A DNA stretch of 64,000 nt from Gelatoporia subvermispora B (Eukaryota; Basidiomycota; Agaricomycetes; Polyporales; Gelatoporiaceae), in the NCBI GenBank assembly GCA_000320605.2, contig KB445806.1:422725-486724 (forward strand), read 5' to 3'. Positions 24,480 through 35,544 of the stretch are shown here, piece after piece. The position numbers were made by a program, and so were the translations under genes. How positions within the stretch are numbered: position 1 is the stretch's first letter; every line of letters begins with the position of its first letter. Below the pieces are notes generated by a model, which saw nothing but the letters and a program-made list of their open reading frames with translations, was not told the origin of the DNA and ran no database searches.

Positions 24480-24903
24480 CTACCCGATCCACACACTCGC
24501 GAACATCTCGACGACATGTATGTGCAGAACGTCCTTCCAGACAGCCCACAGCGCGCGCCCGAAGACCGACCGCCGACCGCCTCATTCACCTCGTCCCCGA
24601 AGTCCGTATCGTGCATCGCATGGAAGAAGATGAGCTCGTCCGAAGTCCCGCGTCGGGCGTTGAGTGCTGCCCAAATCAATTGCGTCCACCAGAAAAATGC
24701 GCATCGCAGTGAGCTCGCTTGATGAACCGCGGTCCCAAGTGTCGAGCGTCGTCCCCAGTTCTGTGAGTACCCTTCGCAGCTCGGAAGATGAGCGTGTCCG
24801 TGCCCAGAGGTCGGGCGCGGAGCGCCGTCCGAATTGCAGGCGCTCGAGAAAGAATGCGCGAAACTCAGCCAACCATGGCGACGGGAAGAAACGCCCGGAA
24901 CCA
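24480..24903 (-). pseudogene. Frameshifted gene remnant, protein unknown
   Basis: Three minus-strand frames carry consecutive protein-like pieces that seem to belong to one chain. Frame one reads FFPSPWLAEFRAFFLERLQF, then SAPDLWARTRSSSELRRVL, LGTTLDTWDRG and TAMRIFLVDAIDLGSTQRPT. Frame two continues with TSDELIFFHAMHDTDFGDEV, and frame three with RALWAVWKDVLHIHVVEMFA and ASVWIG before TAG at 24480-24482. No intron consensus explains the two frame changes, so small indels are likely. I do not recognise the family. It could instead be a young orphan gene with sequencing errors. Confidence 0.35.
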
Positions 24904-26617
24904 TACTAGCCCAACAGTAAAGTCCACAATCCCAGCTTAAATATCCGAAGTCGCCAGCCCGTGTTGAAATGCATCCCGCAGAGCGCTCGTCCGTGAAAGA
25001 TTGCGCCTGTCCGCATTTAGAGAGTGCCTGCCCGGTTTGGAGAGTTTGCCTGTTTTAGTTTGCCTGCCTATTTTTAGAGTGCCTGCCTGCTTGCGAGAAT
25101 GCCTGCTTGGTAACAATAATGGGAGTGCCAGATAGATCGCGAGAGTGCCTGCTTGATTGCGAAGATGCCTGCTCTAGTGCAAGTGCCAGCCCGATTTTGT
25201 GAGCGTCTGCCAGGAGTCCGCGTCGCAACGGCGAGGTTCCCAGACCTCGGTGCCGCCGACTTGCGGACTCAGGTAGAGCTCTGGATGAGATTAGCCGGGG
25301 GTGAGACTAGCTCGGTGTGAGACCAGCTCGGGGTCAGTAAGAGCGTTCGGGCGTTCGGCAGGTGCGGAGCGTTGGCATGTTGGCAGCAGGCAGAAGAATG
25401 AGACCATCTCGGATCGAAGGCTTTTGGTGAGTGCCTAGTGCACAAGAAGCAGGTCGCAAGTAGAGCAGCGAGAGAAAGAGCAGCATAAGCTGAGACGAGC
25501 TCGAGTTAAGACGAGCTCGAGTCGAGGGGAAGGCAGGCAGGAGGACAAGGCAAAGCGAGGGGGTAGGCGGGAGGGCAGGGTAAAGTAGGCGGAGGACACG
25601 ACAGACGGAGAGGTGGGACAGAGCATAAGAACAGATGCAGTCTGTCATGCATGGGATAAGCGAGAAAAGATGTGTGGAGAGCAAAGATCACTCACAAAGT
25701 ATTTGCGATGCCGCTCTACGGCGAGCCTATGCTGCCGACATCGTCTTAAATACTATACGAGGCGAGCGGGACTGTAGGGGCGCTAGAGCGCCGAGGGAAC
25801 TGTGGCACGGTGGACTGAGGGCTAAAGCGCGGTGAATCGAGGATGCCGCCACAAAGCTGGCGCGGGGTTGGTCGGGAACGCGAGGGCATGAAGCACGACG
25901 GGTGAAGGTCCCGAGGGTGTTGAGGTTCGTGGGGCGATGATATGAGAGCGCCCGGCAGAGGAGGTCTGAAGTCGCCAAGATACTGGCCAGGCATTTTGGC
26001 ACGATGGAGCTAGATTGAGGGTGCCAAGAGGTTGGCCAGGCATCCTTACATCCTGCATAGCTCTACCAATCAGATACGGCGAGGGGGGAGCACGTTGTCG
26101 GTGCGACGAGGGGGACGCAGTTGTCGGATGCGATGCGGACCTAAGACGGCGGACGTCATTGAGCATATTGAGCAGGTCGTGCGGCATAGATGTGAAGGAG
26201 GACATCGATAACGTTGCGGGTGCCATAGTGCAATGGTCATCGAGTGAATACCGAGTGCAGGGTGCGGAAAGGCGATGAGGTGGTGAAGTCCATTAGGTGG
26301 CGGAAGTGTAATTATGATGTGGAGAGCCAGGATATAAGATAAGGGCCAAGTTATCGGGCGGAAACAGACTTGAGTATGCATGGCATCAGCATTGGTAGAT
26401 GAGATGAAAGAGACCACACCGATCAAATCCAACAGGACGTAGAGCGATGTGAACGAGAAGTGTTCGGAACCAAGTATACAGACGTTGTGGGCCTGTTCCT
26501 TTCCATCTAACAACAACGTGTGCGGTCAGTGCTGCCACCGCCGTACATAATGATGAACTGCTTACCTTTGCGGATTTTACACAATATACGTCTGCTTCAT
26601 CCGCGCGGTAGTGCAGT
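24904..26617. other. Intergenic region with degenerate short repeats
   Basis: No gene is convincing. The part 25019-25212 is a degenerate minisatellite (listed separately). A pair of agacgagctcgag words lies at 25493-25521. The open frames on the minus strand between 25334 and 26516 are proline/serine/leucine-rich, overlap each other and lack motifs. Confidence 0.45.
25019..25212. repeat. Degenerate minisatellite with core gagagtgcctgcttg
   Basis: The words gagtgcctg, tttgcctg, aatgcctgcttgg and gagagtgcctgcttg recur about nine times at irregular 17-25 bp spacing across this stretch. The period is not constant and there is no open frame through it, so this is treated as a worn tandem repeat. 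Confidence 0.5.
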
Positions 26618-29250
26618 TCACGCAGTGCAACCCGACAACTTGGCCCCACCGGGAATGGTGATACCCTCCAAAATTCGGAGCGGACGAAGTGCAGGCCTCC
26701 GGACGTCTCCTTTGGCAGTGGATGAGCACTTCGTCGCTGGAGGGCTATTCTCGTCAGCGCGCTTGACGAGACGGGCAGGGTATGGGCTGTCGGGGCTCTT
26801 GGCACCGCGAACGCTGGTGGGACGAGCACTCTGGAGCTGGGGCCGTGCGGCGGCGGGGCGGATAATCTTGGAATGCGAATCTTTCTTGACAGGGGGCTTG
26901 GCGACGCGAATCGGAAGAGCGAATGCCGCGCTTGGGAGCGGGCGCCGCGCGGGGATGTCGACAGTCTTGCAGCGGATCTCGCGAGCCTTCTCGGCGGACG
27001 GCGGGGCGGGGAAGACTTGCGTGGCACGCGCGAAGGCAGCATTTGGAACTTGAGGACGCGCTGGAACGTCGGTGCGCTTAGGGCGCGGAACAATAGGGGT
27101 CTTCTCCTGGTGCTTGGATAGGCGGGGGCCCACGGGGCGGGCGAAGGCGGCCGTCGGGACCTGCGGCCGCGGGGTGGTGATGGTGTCGGTCAGCCGCAGC
27201 TCCGTCACTGGGGTCTTGGGCTTCTGCGGGACGGGAGAAACACGACGTGCGCAGTTGATGAGTACATTGCGCATGAGGTTCTCCGTGTCGCGTTCCTGCA
27301 CTGGTCTGTACAAGGGGGTCTCGGGGACCTTGCGAGCACGGGTTGCGCGGCGGAGCACGGGGATACGGGATGGCGCGGCGCCGGGAATGTTGCGGGCCTT
27401 GACGGGGCGCGGAAGGCGCACGGCGGGCGTACGCGTCTTCGGAGATCGGGCCGGGGACTTGGCGGCTGCCTTGGGGTCGAATTCTTGCACATCGATGACA
27501 GAGTGGACCTGAACAGCGACCTTCGCGCGCTCAGCGATCAGGGTGGCGGCGGCGGCAAGGCGCTCCTGCCTCGAGGGAATCCGAATGATGAGTTGTTGGT
27601 CTCTCTTGGGGAGACCAAAGGCCTGGGACAACGCCTTCGGGAGCGGCTTGTCGACAGGCTGGGGCACCTCCGGAGTGAGGAACGTAGGCATCCGGAGTGG
27701 CGGAGCATGATCGCCTGGACGCGAGGTGGGAAGAGGAGCCTTCGTCCACGGAGAGTCCAGTGAGGTGTCGGATGCGTCGTCGCGAGAATCAGCGGTAGAC
27801 AGGGTGAGGCTGACAGCCTTCGGGGTCTCGGGGACAGGCTCTTCAGGAGGGGTGCTGACCGTCTCGACGATAGGAGTAGGTATGTCGATGGTAGAAGGGG
27901 CGGGAACGACCTCGGTACAGCCAACATCGGCCTTGGGAATTACATCCTTCGGGGGCTTGGAGATGGTGGCGGCGGGCTCGATAAGCTTGGTCGAAGGGAC
28001 GGGGATGGGACGCAGGAGGGAGACGCGCCGGCGTTCGTTAATTTGCTCTTCCAGCATCTTGAGGTCCTTGTACCCGAGGTACCGCTCGCGAATTGCCGCG
28101 ATATTTCCCTTGTTGAAGCGCGTGGGCGTCGGTGTGCCAGGGACCTTGTCCGTCGTGGGGTCCTCCAGGCGGGCCTTGGCTTCCGCGCAGTTCAGACGGG
28201 CCTGCTCCTTGACCATCTCCTGACGACGCTCTGCGTTCAATCGCGCGACTTGAACAGCTTCACCGGCCAGCATGCGGTTGCGAGCACGCTTACCCTTCTC
28301 CTTGTCCTCGGGCTCGGGCTCGGCACTGCATTTCAATGGTGGTGAGTAGTGAACAAATAGTGGGCACAAGAAAGCATACCCAGGAAGAGGAATAGGAGAA
28401 ATATGAGTACTCTTGATCTTGTCAGCCGCTTCATCACCCGCGACTCCGACGTCCATGGGGAGCATCCCGAGCAAGGCGACCTCTGGAGACGTCGGGTCAA
28501 TGGGGATGATGCTGTAGTGCAAAACAGGTCAGGGGATTATATGGCTCGAGTATCGAGACACACTGACCACTTGGTGACGGTTCCGTCAGCCATGTACGTC
28601 TCGTGAACCACATCCTGTCCGACGGGAACTGCGCGGTAACGCACGAGCTCGCAAGAAGCGAGGGAGAACTCGGAATCCGCGGACGAGAGGGAGGACTTGG
28701 TCGAGGACGAGGATAACGACGGCGGGGTCGAGGACAAGCGCCCCGTGGAGGGCGAGCCCGCAGCAGAGAACAGCGCGGCGAGCTTGCGAAGCGACTTGTT
28801 CTTGATCACAACCCCGCGGGTGGGCATCGAGGGCGTCGAGGGTGGCTGACCGGTGCCCTTCGTGATGTCGCCCTCGGTGTCAATGTCGTCGACCTTTGCG
28901 TCTTTCTTCGCGATGTTGACCTTGACTTTGCCGACTACAGCCTTCGGGGTGCCCTTGTCGAGCTTGTGCTTGTCCTCCTTGCTACCAAACAGCATGGCAA
29001 GCTTGTTCTTAATGCCGTCGCTAACGCGCTGCTTGGGAACGACTAAATTGGTGTCAGTAACGGAGACAATGTCGGCTGTGGGCTCGGGGTAGGTCTCCTC
29101 GGTGTGCGTCATCTCAGCACCAGCCGGAGACTGAGAGTCATCACCCGACAACTTGCGGACGTCAGCAGTGAGCATGGAGTTGTCGACATTGGGATCATCG
29201 CCAAGAGAAGCAGTGAGCTTGGAGTTGTTAACGGGGCTATAGACAGGCAT
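26618..29250 (-). CDS. Large disordered protein of unknown function
   Basis: Three exons on the minus strand: 28568-29250, 28380-28511 and 26618-28325, giving 840 aa. No known domain is recognised. The N-terminal 200 residues are Ser/Thr/Asp-rich with two similar Lys/Leu motifs (IKNKLAMLFGSKEDKHKL and KNKSLRKLAALFSAAGSP). A short ordered-looking block follows (LVRYRAVPVGQDVVHETYMA, IIPIDPTSPEVALLGMLPMD), and a charged helix with many Arg/Glu (NAERRQEMVKEQARLNCAEA). The C-terminal half is Pro/Arg/Ala-rich with repeats of RPQVPTAAFARP, RPQVPNAAFARA and RRPLPSAAFALP. The second intron (28326-28379) is 54 nt and stop-free, so its retention would add 18 mostly hydrophobic residues in frame; it is called an intron because both splice sites fit. 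ATG 29250 is used rather than the one at 29322, which would sit at the cap site predicted from the TATA box at 29356. Confidence 0.7.
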
Positions 29251-29355
29251 TATGGACAGACCGCGAGATGCGGTGTGCGAGAAGGAGTGACGGTGCGTAG
29301 TGCAGTGGGCGTACGAGATCAAGGAGTGCTGGCGGAAAGAATGATAGAGGATGGG

Positions 29356-29363
29356 TATATATA
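29356..29363 (-). promoter_or_regulatory. TATA box of the 26.6-29.3 kb gene
   Basis: A palindromic tatatata lies about 105 bp upstream of the chosen ATG (29250) on the minus strand. Spacing suggests a transcription start near 29325-29330. Confidence 0.55.
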
Positions 29364-29989
29364 CAAAGATGGGGAATCAGACTGGGGGCTGACATTATTA
29401 GGACTCGGTCAGCCAGATTTCAGAGCAGGGAGCTGACATTCAGATGTGGACGGTGAGATATTGATCGGCTGGACTGTCTCGGGCACAGGTTCGACAACAC
29501 ACCTAGTCGGTACGAACGTCCGCAAGTATAGCTCGTGCTTCTTCTCTGAGATTGCATGTGTTGAACATCAACAATACGAAGTAGACTAGGAGCATTTGCT
29601 TGAGGATGAACGACAGATTGCGGTCGCATCCTACTTAGGTTCCCACGATCAAATGTAGGACGAGTGCCAGCACACATCGGGTCAGGCTGCCCAGGCAGCA
29701 TTCAGCAAAGAAGCTCACCATAGCAGATATTCTACCCGAGAGAGCTTGTAAAGCCGAAACCCGTCCGTGGTCATATGTATGAGATTGCTTGACTACTTGC
29801 ATAAGCCAAGCACTACGTAGTGTACTTCTCTGCTGCCTATAATGTCATAGTCAGCCGAGTGGGCTATGTACGGAACTGAACTGGCAAAGTTGAGGACTTA
29901 CCGTACCATTTCATCACCATCTGCCGCACAAACGAGTTGCATAGGCACTGAGTCCAATTTCTTCACTCACGCCTCTATCTTCCTTCCAC
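29364..29989. other. Intergenic region, no gene recognised
   Basis: Mixed composition, only short frames. The part after 29930 leads into the cupin remnant and may include its lost 5' exon. Confidence 0.45.
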
Positions 29990-30360
29990 ATCTCGCAGCA
30001 TCTGACCGCACACGGGCGCATACCCAAGCACCTTCATCCAAACCACCCCTTGATCATCTACTACAATGTCTCTACAGACTTCTCGCTCACAGCAGACGAC
30101 ATCTCGCGCATCTCGCACGCATCAGTGTTGTGCGCCCAGACTGGCGGTACACCACGTACTCGACGTCGCACTTCCACTCCAAGACGCACGAACTCCTTGC
30201 TACCGCTAATGGGAGCGGACGGATGTTCTTCGGTGGAGACGGGAACCCATACAGATTCGAAACAGAGGTCCACAAAGACGATTCCACCCTTATCCTAGCG
30301 AGTATCGCGCACAAACTCTTGGAAGACCGGGAGCGTGGGTTTAAAAGAGGAGTCAATCGC
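29990..30360 (+). pseudogene. YjlB-like cupin pseudogene
   Basis: Two adjacent plus-strand frames give the pieces of a single small cupin. Frame one reads QHLTAHGRIPKHLHPNHPLI followed by IYYNVSTDFSLTADDISRIS. About base 30126 the frame slips by one, and the second frame reads VVRPDWRYTTYSTSHFHSKT, HELLATANGSGRMFFGGDGN and HKLLEDRERGF. The HxH...E metal motif (HFHSKTHE) and the FGG turn typical of fungal YjlB-type cupins are visible. No splice sites explain the slip, and the expected C-terminal third is missing, so the gene is called broken. It is unrelated to the germin-like cupin at 5.3 kb. Confidence 0.6.
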
Positions 30361-31020
30361 AATTCGCCAGCTCTTATGAACGTGCCAATGCGTGATTGTA
30401 AGGAGCGAAAAGTTGATCCAAGGTGTTTCTCGGAACAAGAGTAGTTCATAGTAACCCAAAGATCCAGAGTAGCATCTTCGTATTTCATTGACAGATAGAA
30501 GAACCAAGTGGGTTTCCGAGGTCCAAGCTGTAGGAGGTCGAAAGGAAAGAGGAAAGAGCAGATGCTACTCGTGAGACGCCCAACGTCATCGTTGATTGGC
30601 TCGCTTGCCATCACCTTTTGCGGACAGTTTCATGGTACTGATCTCCTTCCAGCCCCCTGCTTCAGCTTCCTTGTACAACGCGATGAATCTAGACTAGCTC
30701 ATCGAAAGACATCAAATATACTAGTAATCGCAACCCGATGGACAAGATGGCTCGACGCCCTTTGTCTGCACACGGCGGCACCCGACATGCACTAGCTAGC
30801 ATGCGTCGAGTCTTGATCAACCCACAATTTCCCGCACCACAATGGATTGAGAACAACGGGCCTTCTTTTATGGTGATACTATCGGATGTGTGAAAATTGT
30901 ATCCTCTTTGCACCCTCACATGTCGGCAATATGGCTTTGGGAACATGGTTCCTGGTCGCTTCCAGTCTACTTGACGTTGTGTTCCCGCCGCGCTCTGACG
31001 TTGTCTGTCTGCTAATGGAC
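30361..31020. other. Intergenic region; start of a duplicated promoter segment
   Basis: No gene. From about 30590 the sequence shares words with 32160-32420 (gattggctcgctt against gattggttcgctt; ctttgtctgcacac in both; gattgagaacaacggg against gattgggaacaacagg), the outer part of the duplication described at 31021 and 32590. Confidence 0.45.
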
Positions 31021-31270
31021 ATCCTGACGCAGTTCCATAACTCGTAAACTCATCTCTGTGCCCGTACCTACGGTTGACTCAGAAGCCTGCTTACCGCGGA
31101 CATGTATACGCGCAGCTCGCGCAACTCGTCATCAGATTCCTGCTTCGTCTCGATTGATCCAAACTCGAAACAAGACGATCGTACAGCGTGTAACAGAACT
31201 CTTCTTTATCACCCCAGTTCATGGTCCCTCTCTCTTCCTCAAACATCCACAGATTGCTGTCGGGCATCTG
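31021..31270 (+). repeat. Duplicated promoter segment, copy 1
   Basis: Aligns with 32590-32830. Shared stretches include tacggttgac, ggacatgtatacgcgcagct (ggacacgtatgcgcgcagct in copy 2), ctcgtcatcagatt, gctctct/tctctctatcttcctcaaa and similar. Copy 2 is the 5' flank of the ARID gene at 32969. The offset of about 1.57 kb suggests an old tandem duplication of promoter plus first exon. Confidence 0.65.
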
Positions 31271-31700
31271 GCGGGCCTGGGAGCCGCACTTGGCTCGGGT
31301 GCGGGCGTGTACCCTGCTCCTCAACTGCAACACGTTGTAACATATCCCGCCCATCGACATTGTACAACAGCACCAGGGCACTGTCGCAATGCACCCGGTG
31401 CCGCTGCCGTCTCATGCGGTCATCAGTCCAATGCAGCGATACACGCCAGCGCCGCAGCTGCCCGGGACGCGCCCACCGCCGCATCAGAATGTAGCAAGCC
31501 CGGTGCAGCTCGCCATCCACGCATAACTGTTCGTCAGGGACCACCCCCCTCCCAGCCACACACTATGCAATGCGCCCCATCGCCGCCCCATACACACCAA
31601 ACTCCGCGCATCCCACACCTTGCCGCGAATCCTCTCCAACGCAAATGCGTGCATTTCTGTGGACAGAACGGCCTGGTGCGGCAAGTCGGAGTACAGCAAT
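31271..31700 (+). pseudogene. Truncated ARID-gene pseudogene (N-terminal part)
   Basis: Follows duplicated promoter copy 1 just as the real gene follows copy 2. One frame reads QHQGTVAMHPVPLPSHAVIS, PMQRYTPAPQLPGTRPPPHQ, which resembles QQRQGATAMSPTMFPPHMAP and PPHQVMGQM of the gene at 32969. After a stop, RIPHLAANPLQRKCVHFCGQ NG resembles WIPPLPAEQFERFYTLFCEQ NG, the start of the ARID domain. Several stops and frame changes are present and nothing of the later exons remains. Confidence 0.55.
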
Positions 31701-32589
31701 GAGACATGTAATATGAGAAGTGAGAGCAGGATACCGAGGGCATGGAAGAGAATGTAAGGCACGTTGAGGTGGTTTGAGAAGGACCCGCCGTAGGGAGACA
31801 AAGGACCTGGGTCTTACACTGTCAAACTGCCATGAAGTTGAACGTTACAGGGAAATATTGATCCCAGGATGTCCCGTAGAGGGTGAATTCTTGCTGCTAC
31901 AGTCGTTGATCGAATGCAGAGTCGTCACTCCTCTGAGTGAATCATTGTTCTTTGAGCGCGAAGGGCTGAATCACGAGATGCGTTGACTCCAATAGTCTTT
32001 CGGACCAAGCTTGCCATTAAAAAGTCGTCGCCCGGACGTTGATGATCCGAGTCAAGAGAAGAATTGCATGTCAATTTCTGACATACGGATGGTACTGTAT
32101 GTACACACGAGAAAGAGACCTGGAGCGCTTTTGCCAGGGAGGCGCCCATCAATGTATCAGCGCTGATTGGTTCGCTTGGTGGCACTGGTAGACTCCGCTA
32201 ACGTTCACGATGCTGGTTGTTTTCTTTCCTCCAGGTTCCCGACCCAACATATGATGTGTCTGTAACGGCGTGGCGCTTTACGCAGCTCATGAATGCATTC
32301 AGAAATACTAGACCCCCAGCTTGATGGGCAAAATGTGTAACTTTCCTTTGTCTGCACACGCGATATGCCCCGGTCTCTAGATCTCACTTTACGCAGAAGT
32401 TGCCCGCAGTTGATTGGGAACAACAGGTCTTTTCCGCATGCAACCCCTCTTGTGCTTTTATCAGCTTGTATCCTCGTGTTACACTCGCGTCTTGCCAATA
32501 CTCATCTCTGGGCGCGTGGTTACTAGTCACTTCGGGTCTGCTAGACATGGTGTTTGTGCTGCAACCTGGCGTCGTGTATCTGCTCACGA
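31701..32589. other. Intergenic region, no gene recognised
   Basis: No gene. It contains the outer part of promoter-duplication copy 2 (from about 32160). Confidence 0.45.
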
Positions 32590-32830
32590 CCGCCCTGGCG
32601 CAGTTCTACAGCTCGGTGGATTGTCTCTGCGCCCACGCCTACGGTTGACCCGGAAACATGTTTGCGGACACGTATGCGCGCAGCTTACGCGGCTCGTCAT
32701 CATCAGATTGCTGCTTCTCTAGATCAGCCCGAAATCGGGCCAGGATGGTCGTGCGGCGGGCCACAGTGCTCTATAGCTTCCGACAGTGGCCTCTCTATCT
32801 TCCTCAAATACCTTCCTGCGGCCCCTCCTC
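32590..32830 (+). repeat. Duplicated promoter segment, copy 2 (5' flank of ARID gene)
   Basis: Partner of 31021-31270. It lies about 140 bp upstream of the ATG at 32969 and so probably carries the promoter of that gene. Confidence 0.6.
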
Positions 32831-32968
32831 GTTTTACAGTAACTAGAACCAACCGAGAGCCTTCCTCTGCATCCTACAATCTCGCCCTTTGCTCCGAGGA
32901 TTCTCATACTCGTGTCCCCACACTGACTTCTCCGCCCAATCCTTCCTCCACTCTATCGTACACTACAG

Positions 32969-35052
32969 ATGTCCGGACGACCTCCCACCGGTAACGACAA
33001 CGTGCCACACACCGGGTACTTCCTCAGCCTACAAGGCTCATCTTCATCGCAACCAAGCTCGCTGCCGAGCATGTCAGGTCTCTCCGACCCCGGCACTCCT
33101 CATACTCTTCTCGTACAGCCGCCCATGACGCCGATCGCCCGTGCCGGCACGGATACTCCGCAGGCCACCACCAGGTATCTGGGCCAGACAAGGCTAGCAT
33201 CCCCACTTGATACTGGTACAGACATCCCTCCCTTCCAGCGCCATCAGCGCTCTACTGAGTCTAGGCAGTTGCAATATGGCCCAGCCCTGGGCGTTGCGCA
33301 ACAGAGGCAGGGTGCTACTGCGATGAGCCCGACGATGTTCCCACCTCATATGGCCCCGGCCCATGTGCAAGGACCTGGATACATGCTTCCTCCGCACCAA
33401 GTCATGGGGCAGATGCAGCAACATGATCCTGCGTCCCATGTGCGCGACCTTTCTGGGATTCACCCACCCCCGCATCAGCACGCAGCTCATCCGGCGCAGC
33501 TCGGCGTCGCCGCTCCCCAGTTCATCCCAGCGCCCGCCCAAGCGCAGGCCATGCAGCGCGTCCCGCCGCAAGTCCAAGATATCCAGTGCGTCTGGATTCC
33601 GCCCCTCCCGGCGGAGCAGTTCGAGCGTTTTTATACGCTCTTCTGTGAGCAAAACGGCGTCGCGCCCCCCGATCCGGCCCTCCTGCAGCATCATGGGCAT
33701 CCCTTCACATTGCATGCATTGCATTTCGAAGTCTTCAGTATTGCACCGTACGATCAGGTAGGTCTGCTCCTTCTATTCTATCTCTCAACATCACTCAGCA
33801 CTGGTCTGATTAACTGCGCAATCTCTTCGTAGATCAAGGGTAACGACGATGTATGGGCAATCATCGGTGGCAGACTGGGATTCATTCGCTTCCCCGCGAC
33901 AGAAAGCCTCCCTGCGCGCGCAGGCCCCGCTGTCGTTGAGCAGCTGCGCGACGTGTATGCACAATTCCTCCATAGATTCGAGCTGCTGTACGTCAGGAGG
34001 TTCCTCGAAACGCGCCGGCATCAGGCGCGGCAGCAGCAAATTCGGCAGCGGCAGCAGATGCAACTTCAGCAGATGCAGCAGATGCATATGCAGCAAGCGC
34101 ATATGCAGGTACCAGTACAGCTCAGTCTGCAGGGCATGCCGCACGACTCGCCAGTGTTGCAGCACCCAATACCGATGAGGCCTGCACAGATGGATCAGGC
34201 ACATATGCTACCTGGAGATGTGCCAGGGTCAACGGCAGGCACGCTCGTCCCCATCGCGTACGGGCAGCAGGCGTACTTCCCGGCAACTCCTGTGCCACCG
34301 GACCTTGCAGAGGCGCTGCATGCCATCGCCGAAGCGAACGTGGTCTTGCAGAACCTGGCGCGGGAGATAGACGAAGACCTCCGTAGGATGTGCGCACTGT
34401 TGGTAGAAGACTTCAGGATTAGTGCGTGGCCTCGATTTCGTTTGGTTTCCCGCAGTTCTGACGACCAAATCATCAGCTCTTATGGACAGTGAGACGCATA
34501 TCGTTCCCGAGGGCGAGTTGCAGGAGCACTGTCGCCTCCTGGGCGCGGCCGAGGCGCTAGTGCAGCATGTTCAGCGTGCGTTCGGCACTGCCGTGCGCTT
34601 CATCGAACCTGACGACATCCGGAAGACCATTTCTCTTGTGCGTGTCTCAATATATTCATTACCCGCATGCCGATCCTTACACTTATCTATTGCAGATAAT
34701 GAGAGTGGCGCACCAACGGTACCTCCTGACGCAAGACCCGCCTTGTTACTCGATCGCCTTGGCATCGATGCCGATATTCCTCGAGAGCCTGCAGCTGAGG
34801 ACACTATTCCTGGACGCGACGGTCGCGGCTGCCATCACGCCAAACGTGCTCGCACATATGGCACCGTTTGAGTTGGACGCGGAGACGAGCTTCGCGCGAC
34901 CTGGGCAAGATGGCGTACCGATCCCGCCACAGCCGGGGGCAGGCCTTGCGCGGCCGGTTACGCCATCCCAGTTCGACGCCCTTCTCACTATGGCAAATGA
35001 AGATGCTGAAGACGTGAAGCCAATAATTAAAGCGGAGGATGATATCGAGTAG
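32969..35052 (+). CDS. ARID/BRIGHT-domain protein (Swi1-like), copy E
   Basis: Four exons: 32969-33757, 33833-34421, 34477-34637 and 34696-35052, giving 631 aa. The introns are 75, 55 and 58 nt. The N-terminal 200 residues are Gln/Pro/His/Met-rich and disordered. Residues about 205-320 look like an ARID DNA-binding domain: WIPPLPAEQFERFYTLFCEQ, HPFTLHALHFEVF, then NDDVWAIIGGRLGFIRFP and LRDVYAQFLHRFELLYV. The Trp and the GRLGF helix match Swi1/ARID1-type domains, which bind AT-rich DNA or anchor SWI/SNF. Gln/Met repeats and a charged helical segment follow. The third exon is 161 nt like that of its paralogues. The C-terminus is acidic (EDAEDVKPIIKAEDDIE). Unlike copies A and B it has no membrane anchor, so it is closest to what the ancestral gene may have looked like. 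Exon 3 acceptor choice (34476) rests on intron length; the ag at 34454-34455 is in the same phase. Confidence 0.78.
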
Positions 35053-35544
35053 GGCGGTTAGGTCGGGTGTGACATCTTTTTTGGCGGACTATGGTCTCCA
35101 GATATAACAGCTTATTTGCCCTGAGTTCGTGCATTTCCCTTGAGTACTGTAGAAATCGCGCCCGTAATCTGAACATTCGCAAAATTCTGATGTACATGAC
35201 GTAACGCCCAGCGTCGTGTTTCTAGGCATACAAAAGGCGACCTTCCAACCGGTTTCTTTCGCGTTCGACTACGACAAACACGTCGGACAGCTTAGGGGTG
35301 AAGGCAGAGACTCACTTATTTCATATCTGCGCGCGGGCCAGAGCCGCTCCCGGCCCACACGGGCGAGTGCAAAATCAAGTGTATAACAGATCTCGACGGA
35401 TACAACATTGTCGTGATGGTCGTTAGATACGGGTCATAAACATAGTCGTCAATGTCATTTCGAGAGCAGTGTGGTGCGAAGTAAGTCCAAGATAATCAGT
35501 CAAAGTACACGAAATCGAAGCAAAATCTGACTTGAGCACATGTG
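35053..35544. other. Convergent 3' intergenic region
   Basis: About 490 bp between the stop codons of ARID copy E (+) and the TMEM184-like gene (-). No gene seen. Confidence 0.5.

Noticed and set aside
30087..30614. 175-codon minus-strand open frame
   Set aside because: It is the reverse shadow of the cupin pseudogene, whose plus-strand pieces match a known family.
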